64,000 bases of DNA from an uncultured Dehalococcoidia bacterium (GTDB taxonomy: Bacteria > Chloroflexota > Dehalococcoidia > Lucifugimonadales > UBA1123), in contig OY282441.1 in the NCBI GenBank assembly GCA_958296105.1, forward strand, positions 3,110,773-3,174,772, written 5' to 3'. Below are positions 59,514 through 64,000 of this stretch, piece after piece. Made by a program: the position numbers and the translations under genes. The notes beneath the pieces are model-generated. The model did not search any database and was not told where the DNA came from. It saw only the letters and a program-made list of their open reading frames with translations. Numbering within the stretch: the stretch's first letter is position 1; every line of letters begins with the position of its first letter.

Positions 59514-60248
59514 GTGGAAGTAATCCCCGCAATAGACCTGATCGAGGGTAGCTGCGTTCGGCTGTACCAAGGCGATTACGCCCGGCAGACGGTGTACGCG
59601 GACGACCCCGTAGAGGTCGCTCGGCGCTGGGAGCGGCTCGGGGCAAGCCGCATCCACATAGTCGATCTGGACGGGGCGAGGATCGGAAGCCCGCAGAACT
59701 TGGACGTGGTAGCCCGAATCGCGCGCGCCGTCTCCGTCCCCATCCAGATGGGCGGCGGCGTCCGCGACCTGCGCTCGGCGCGCGAGGTCATCAGTGCGGG
59801 CGCGCAGCGCGTCATGCTCGGCACCGTCGCCGTCCGCGAACCCGACATCGTGCGCGATGCGTGCCAAGAGCTGGGGAGCGATGCGGTGGTGGTCGCCGTG
59901 GACTCGCGCGATGGATACGTGTCGGTGTCCGGCTGGATGTCCGACAGCCGCACGGAGGCGACCGACCTGATGCGCAGGATGATGGAAAGGGGCGCGCGGA
60001 CTTTCCTGTGTACCGATATATCGAGAGACGGAACGCTCCAGGGTCCGAACCATCGCTTGATGAGCGATCTCGTGAGGGTTGCCGGCGCGGGCGTGATCGC
60101 CGCCGGCGGAATCGCGTCCGTCGATCACCTGTCCCTGCTGGCAGAGGCGGGAGTTGGCGGCGCGGTGATAGGCAAAGCCCTCTACACCGGAGACATAGAC
60201 CTTGACGAGGCTCTGGACGCCGTCGCCAATCTGGAAAGAAAATGCTGA
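59514..60248 (+). CDS. hisA: ProFAR isomerase HisA
   Basis: 244 residues starting with [23 protein letters not shown] carries the first catalytic Asp and [17 protein letters not shown] the second. [15 protein letters not shown] and [20 protein letters not shown] are the phosphate-binding loops. It overlaps hisF by 7 bp. Confidence 0.95.
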   Translation: MEVIPAIDLIEGSCVRLYQGDYARQTVYADDPVEVARRWERLGASRIHIVDLDGARIGSPQNLDVVARIARAVSVPIQMGGGVRDLRSAREVISAGAQRVMLGTVAVREPDIVRDACQELGSDAVVVAVDSRDGYVSVSGWMSDSRTEATDLMRRMMERGARTFLCTDISRDGTLQGPNHRLMSDLVRVAGAGVIAAGGIASVDHLSLLAEAGVGGAVIGKALYTGDIDLDEALDAVANLERKC

Positions 60249-61057
60249 CCAAGCGAATCATCCCATGCCTAGACGTGGATGGCGGCAGAGTCGTCAAGGG
60301 CGTCAGCTTCATCGAGATACGAGACGCCGGAGACCCCGTTCAGCTCGCCTCCTACTACGACGCCGAGGGCGCTGATGAGCTAGTGCTTCTGGACATCACC
60401 GCAAGCTCCGACTCGCGCGAAATCATGCTCGACGTGGTGCGCGAGGTGGCGGAGCGGCTGTTCATCCCGTTCACGGTCGGCGGCGGCATGAGGAGCGCGG
60501 CGGACGTTCGCCTGATGCTCGAAGCCGGCGCCGATAAGGTGTCCCTGAACACCGCTGCGGTGCAGAACCCCGATCTGGTAGGCGAGGCGTCCGACCACTT
60601 CGGCTCTCAGTGCATCGTGGTCGCCATAGACGCCACCGCAGTCAGACCGGGCGATCCGCCCGTCCCCTGCGCCGATCCCACGCTCGCGCTGGGCAGCAGC
60701 TCCCGCTGGCAGGTGTACATCCACGGCGGCAGAACCCCCACCGGGATAGACGCGCTCCAGTGGGCGATTCGCGCCGCAGATCTGGGAGCCGGGGAGCTGC
60801 TCTTGACCAGCATGGACACCGACGGACACCAGACCGGCTACGATCTGGACATGATTCGCCAGATATCCCAGACTGTGCCGATCCCGGTGATCGCCAGCGG
60901 CGGAGCCGGAACGCCCGACCACTTCTTGGACGCGCTGCAAGATGCCAAAGCCGACGCGGTGCTGGCGGCAAGCGTGTTCCACTTCGGCACGTATCGAGTG
61001 AAGGACATCAAAGACTTTCTGAGCGAGCGCGGCGTTCCCATGCGCCCGATAGATTGA
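60242..61057 (+). CDS. hisF: Imidazole glycerol phosphate synthase, cyclase subunit HisF
   Basis: 271 residues. The catalytic Asp pair lies in [18 protein letters not shown] and [35 protein letters not shown] and [20 protein letters not shown] are the phosphate loops. A short insert after [10 protein letters not shown] ([16 protein letters not shown]) makes it longer than the usual 250-255 residues. It closes the ring to IGP with HisH. Confidence 0.96.
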   Translation: MLTKRIIPCLDVDGGRVVKGVSFIEIRDAGDPVQLASYYDAEGADELVLLDITASSDSREIMLDVVREVAERLFIPFTVGGGMRSAADVRLMLEAGADKVSLNTAAVQNPDLVGEASDHFGSQCIVVAIDATAVRPGDPPVPCADPTLALGSSSRWQVYIHGGRTPTGIDALQWAIRAADLGAGELLLTSMDTDGHQTGYDLDMIRQISQTVPIPVIASGGAGTPDHFLDALQDAKADAVLAASVFHFGTYRVKDIKDFLSERGVPMRPID

Positions 61058-61110
61058 TATATAGTGAAATAGAGTGAACTTCCAGCCAGCTTTTCCGGAG
61101 GACAGCCATC

Positions 61111-61731
61111 ATGCCAACCGTTTTACTGGATGAAAAGGGTCTCGCGCCGGCAATCTGCCAGCACGCCGAAACCGGCGAGGTCATCATGCTGGGCTACGTC
61201 ACCCCCGGCGCGCTCAAGCGCACCCTGGAGGGCGGCGAAGTCTGGTTCTACTCGCGCAGCCGCGCCGACCTCTGGCACAAGGGCGAGGTCTCCGGAAACT
61301 ACATGAGGATCAGGTCCGCGTCCGTCGATTGCGACGGCGACGTGATCCTGCTCCAAGTCATCCCGGACGGCCCGATCTGTCATACAGGCAACCCCACGTG
61401 CTTCTTCACGCCGTTCGACGACCTGCCAGACTTCGAGTCTCCCGAGAAGGGCCCCGCCGTCTTGGAAGATCTGTTCTCCGTGATCCAGGATCGCAAACAT
61501 GCCATGCCCCAGGGCAGCTACACTGCCAAGCTGTTCGAGGGCGGCACGGACCGCATCGCGCAGAAGGTGATCGAGGAGGCGGGGGAAGCCGCCATCGCAG
61601 GGGTCAAGGGCGACCGTGACGCGGTGGCGTCCGAGATGGCAGACCTGCTGTACCACTCGCTCGTGATGATGTCCGCCGCCGGTGTCAGACCCGAGCAGGT
61701 ATGGGAAGCGCTGAGGGAGCGGCTAGGGTAG
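61111..61731 (+). CDS. hisIE: Bifunctional HisIE (PR-AMP cyclohydrolase/PR-ATP pyrophosphatase)
   Basis: 206 residues. The N-terminal cyclohydrolase has GEVIMLGYVTPGALKRTLEG and EVWFYSRSRADLWHKGE. Its metal Cys/His set is in VDCDGDVILLQV and GPICHTGNPTCFF. The C-terminal pyrophosphatase (from about residue 115) has LFEGGTDRIAQKVIEEAGEA with the Glu-rich metal motif. Two steps of histidine synthesis are joined in one protein. Gap of 53 bp after hisF. Confidence 0.95.
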   Translation: MPTVLLDEKGLAPAICQHAETGEVIMLGYVTPGALKRTLEGGEVWFYSRSRADLWHKGEVSGNYMRIRSASVDCDGDVILLQVIPDGPICHTGNPTCFFTPFDDLPDFESPEKGPAVLEDLFSVIQDRKHAMPQGSYTAKLFEGGTDRIAQKVIEEAGEAAIAGVKGDRDAVASEMADLLYHSLVMMSAAGVRPEQVWEALRERLG

Positions 61732-61800
61732 GGCAGCGCGCCTAGCGCTTCGACTTGGAGAAGCCGCTACGCCGCGCTCCTCGAACACGTCGAAACTCCC

Positions 61801-62766
61801 CTATGACCGCGCCCTACTACCCCCGCGCAGCCGCCCGTCCTCGCTGGCGGCGGACGGCGAATCCGTCTCCCTGTCCGCCGCCAGAGCGGTTCGCATAGCC
61901 GCAACCGCAACCTCTATCTGATCGTCGTCCGGCTGGCGCGTGGTCAGCTTCTGTAGCAGCAGGTTGGGAGCGCTTATCAGACGGACGGCGGGGTTGCCTT
62001 CGTACCTGCCGCTCAAGCGGATCACCTCGTAGGCGAGGGCGGCTATCACCGGAATGAACACGATCCGCGAAGCTACCAGCCACCAGAGCGGATCTCTCGG
62101 CACGAAGACGAACACCAGAATAGCCATGACCATCACCGTCAGCAGGAACGCGGTGCCGCAGCGCGGATGCGCGGGCGAATACCTTCTGATCGCGTCCAGC
62201 GAGAGCGCATCCCCCCGCTCTTGGGCGTGGACGGTCATATGCTCTGCGCCGTGATACATGAACACGCGCCTGATGTCTTCCATCCTGCCGATCAGCCAGA
62301 TGTACGCCACCAGCACCGCGAGCCTGATCGCACCCTCCGCGATGTTCGAGACCACGTCGCCGCCAAACACCCCCTCCAATGGCCTGCTGGCGAACAGCGG
62401 GAGCAGAAAGAACAGCGCGATGGCGAAGCTGAAGGACACCAGCAGCATGACTGCCAGAGCGCCTTTCCCCAGCTCCTCGGACTCCACTTCCGATTCAGGG
62501 TCGGCGTCTGCCGCCTCCATGCTGACGCTCGATGAGTAGCTCAGCGCGCGCATCCCCAGGCTGAGCGTCTCGATCAAGGTCAATACTCCCCTGATCAGCG
62601 GAATGCGTCTCAGCGATCCCGTATACAAGGGGCTGAGCGGCCGCAGATGGGTAGCGATGGCGCCGTTGGGACGCCGCACCGCCACCGCCATGTGGCTGCG
62701 GCCGCGGATCATCACCCCTTCGATCACCGCCTGACCGCCGTAGGTTGGTCTCTGCTGCGTTGTCAT
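61801..62766 (-). CDS. DUF1385 membrane protein
   Basis: 321 residues from the ATG at 62766. YGGQAVIEGVMIRGRSHMAV is the DUF1385 signature, followed by helices, RVFMYHGAEHMTVHAQERGD and HPRCGTAFLLTVMVMAILVF, another conserved block with His residues. The C-terminal region is hydrophilic. It is commonly encoded near rpmE and prfA, as here where it follows rpmE. Function not established. Confidence 0.9.
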   Translation of the reverse strand: MTTQQRPTYGGQAVIEGVMIRGRSHMAVAVRRPNGAIATHLRPLSPLYTGSLRRIPLIRGVLTLIETLSLGMRALSYSSSVSMEAADADPESEVESEELGKGALAVMLLVSFSFAIALFFLLPLFASRPLEGVFGGDVVSNIAEGAIRLAVLVAYIWLIGRMEDIRRVFMYHGAEHMTVHAQERGDALSLDAIRRYSPAHPRCGTAFLLTVMVMAILVFVFVPRDPLWWLVASRIVFIPVIAALAYEVIRLSGRYEGNPAVRLISAPNLLLQKLTTRQPDDDQIEVAVAAMRTALAADRETDSPSAASEDGRLRGGSRARS

Positions 62767-62908
62767 AGCGAAGGCGTCTCTGGCGTCGACCGCATCTCCG
62801 GGCACCTGACGCTGTGGAAGCTCGGCGCGCGGCTGTAGGACGGGTTGCAGACAAAGAGGGGCGAGACGCTCGATCCCTCCCCGTCGTCCTTGTCGAGCTG
62901 CACCGTCT

Positions 62909-63112
62909 CTACTGTAGCCCGAACCTGCGCTTCAGCCGCTCCACGCGCCCTTCCGTATCCACTATGCGCTGCTCGCCCGTGAAGAACGGGTGGCAGTTGG
63001 AGCAGATCTCCACGCGCAGCTCAGGCTTGGTGGCTCCGGTGGTGTAGCTGTGTCCGCAGCTGCAAATCACGCGAGCTTCGGCGTAGTAGCGAGGATGGAT
63101 TCCGCTTTTCAT
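62909..63112 (-). CDS. rpmE: 50S ribosomal protein L31, zinc-binding type
   Basis: 67 residues, with [14 protein letters not shown] and [14 protein letters not shown] holding a C+ (zinc) set, and [13 protein letters not shown] at the end. It overlaps the rpmA stop by 4 bp. Confidence 0.96.
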   Translation of the reverse strand: MKSGIHPRYYAEARVICSCGHSYTTGATKPELRVEICSNCHPFFTGEQRIVDTEGRVERLKRRFGLQ

Positions 63113-63408
63113 CGCCTCCCGTCTCCAGACGGCCCAGACCCAGACGGCCCAGACCCATATGGATAGACGCTGGCCAGCTTGCGCCCAAGCCGTCCATGCT
63201 CGAACTTGACCGACCCATCCACCAGCGAGAACAGCGTATGATCCCTGCCCACGCCCACGTTCGTACCGGGATGGATCCTGGTTCCGCGCTGACGAACGAT
63301 TATCGTGCCTGCGCGGACCGTCTCCGTGTCGTACCGCTTGACGCCCAGCCTCTTGGCGTTGCTGTCTCGACCGTTGCGGGTGCTGCCCCCGCCCTTCTTG
63401 TGCGCCAT
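63109..63408 (-). CDS. rpmA: 50S ribosomal protein L27
   Basis: 99 residues beginning [20 protein letters not shown], followed by [20 protein letters not shown] and [19 protein letters not shown]. The C-terminal tail has a duplicated Gly-Ser-Pro stretch ([15 protein letters not shown]), an unusual extension encoded by a short repeated sequence. No N-terminal cleavage extension of the Firmicutes type is present. Confidence 0.96.
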   Translation of the reverse strand: MAHKKGGGSTRNGRDSNAKRLGVKRYDTETVRAGTIIVRQRGTRIHPGTNVGVGRDHTLFSLVDGSVKFEHGRLGRKLASVYPYGSGPSGSGPSGDGRR

Positions 63409-63490
63409 GATCCAGCCTCCGAATCTGTCATCGTGGTTCCGCCGCGCCCGGCCCGTGGGTCGAAAGCGCGCGCCAAGCCGCCGCCCTGTC

Positions 63491-63820
63491 TCATGCGTCC
63501 TCGTCCAGCAAGATGTCTGTCACCGTCAGGTCCGTGTAGAGCTGGCGATGTCCCTTCTTGCGCCTGTACCTAACCTTGGGCTTGTACTTGAAGACGACTA
63601 TCTTCTTGCCCTTGCCGCTCTCGGATATCTCGGCGATCACGCGCGCCCCCTCCACTTTGGGAGCGCCCAAGGTGATCCGCCCGCCGGCCGACACCATGCG
63701 GATATCGGTAAGCTCGACGGTGTCGCCGATGTCGCCCGCAATGGACTCGACGCGTATCGTATCGCCGCTCGATACCCGATACTGCTTTCCGCCTGTCTGA
63801 ACTATCGCATACTCAGCCAA
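63491..63820 (-). CDS. rplU: 50S ribosomal protein L21
   Basis: 109 residues starting with TTG (GAGGTG seven bases upstream). [40 protein letters not shown] and [20 protein letters not shown] are typical L21. It heads the rplU-rpmA-rpmE run. Confidence 0.95.
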   Translation of the reverse strand: MAEYAIVQTGGKQYRVSSGDTIRVESIAGDIGDTVELTDIRMVSAGGRITLGAPKVEGARVIAEISESGKGKKIVVFKYKPKVRYRRKKGHRQLYTDLTVTDILLDEDA

Positions 63821-63851
63821 TGGTCAACACCTCTTGGATAGCAACACTGCC

Positions 63852-63881
63852 ATTGTAGTTACGCGCCAGAACCGCCGTCAA
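63852..63881 (-). promoter_or_regulatory. Sigma70-like promoter of rplU
   Basis: Reading leftward: TTGACG, an 18-bp spacer and TACAAT, about 30 bp before the rplU start. Confidence 0.55.
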
Positions 63882-64000
63882 CCCAGTTCAGCCAAAGCTG
63901 CGCGTGGCGCGAGGACATTTGCGCCACCTTCCGACATGCTCTTAGAATAGCCCATCGGTCACAGCGCGAGCGGGGACAGGCGGATTGCTCTTAAAACAGC
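63882..64000. other. Right-edge sequence without a recognised feature
   Basis: The last 119 bases carry no recognisable gene, RNA or repeat. They may be the upstream region of a gene beyond the window. Confidence 0.3.

Overview
The window looks like a chromosomal segment of an uncultured, moderately GC-rich bacterium. My best guess is Chloroflexota of the Dehalococcoidia/SAR202 type. This rests on the gene mix (LLM-type flavin oxidoreductase, CaiB-type CoA-transferase, enolase-superfamily racemase, DUF1501/DUF1800, SUF cluster, Na+-pump decarboxylase subunits), not on a marker-gene phylogeny. Frequent TTG/GTG starts, good Shine-Dalgarno sites and several consensus sigma70-like promoters are visible. 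I recognise no rRNA, tRNA or CRISPR array.

Layout. 1-3.6 kb: PHP phosphatase (cut by the left edge), LmbE deacetylase, double GNAT acetyltransferase, LLM oxidoreductase. 3.6-8.3 kb: a palindromic-repeat patch, an MTA/SAH-nucleosidase-like gene, and a large TolB/PD40 propeller array broken by two frameshifts. Remnants of a class-V aminotransferase and of a second TolB gene follow, and imperfect direct repeats flank the whole block. 8.3-14.5 kb: CoA-transferase, DUF1501, NHL propeller, a 22-hendecad tail-anchored coiled coil, DUF1800. 14.7-21.6 kb: M28 peptidase, MMPL transporter, gyrA. 21.6-33 kb: peptidase C26, enoyl-CoA hydratase, enolase-superfamily enzyme, MFS transporter, a promoter-led class II aldolase/small protein/SDR/nucleoside hydrolase operon, TatD, a flippase-like membrane protein and an ABC binding lipoprotein. 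33-44.9 kb: a SUF iron-sulfur locus read leftward (sufB to sufU). It is interrupted by five tandem PaREP1/HEPN-like genes, a DUF1643 gene, two very small Cys-rich proteins, a clan AA aspartyl protease plus a broken second copy, and an RCC1-repeat lipoprotein. 45-49 kb: YIP1, Na+-pump decarboxylase gamma and beta subunits plus biotin carrier, and a Ycf48-like lipoprotein. 49-53 kb: 38-bp tandem repeats, then a peptide-type ABC binding protein and two permeases without ATPases. 53-57.5 kb: a small protein with its own promoter, dGTPase, a Ycf48-like protein, and DnaJ/Hsp20 divergently arranged. 57.5-64 kb: a membrane protein whose tail is duplicated into a cobalamin adenosyltransferase, hisH-hisA-hisF-hisIE, DUF1385, and rplU-rpmA-rpmE.

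The most distinctive trait is repeated partial tandem duplication of gene ends: the C26 3' end, Rieske 3' end, sufD 5' end with protease, adenosyltransferase 5' end and the CoA-transferase/nucleosidase junction. The five HEPN/PaREP1-like paralogues and the other small accessory genes embedded in the SUF locus are the best candidate for something not previously described.
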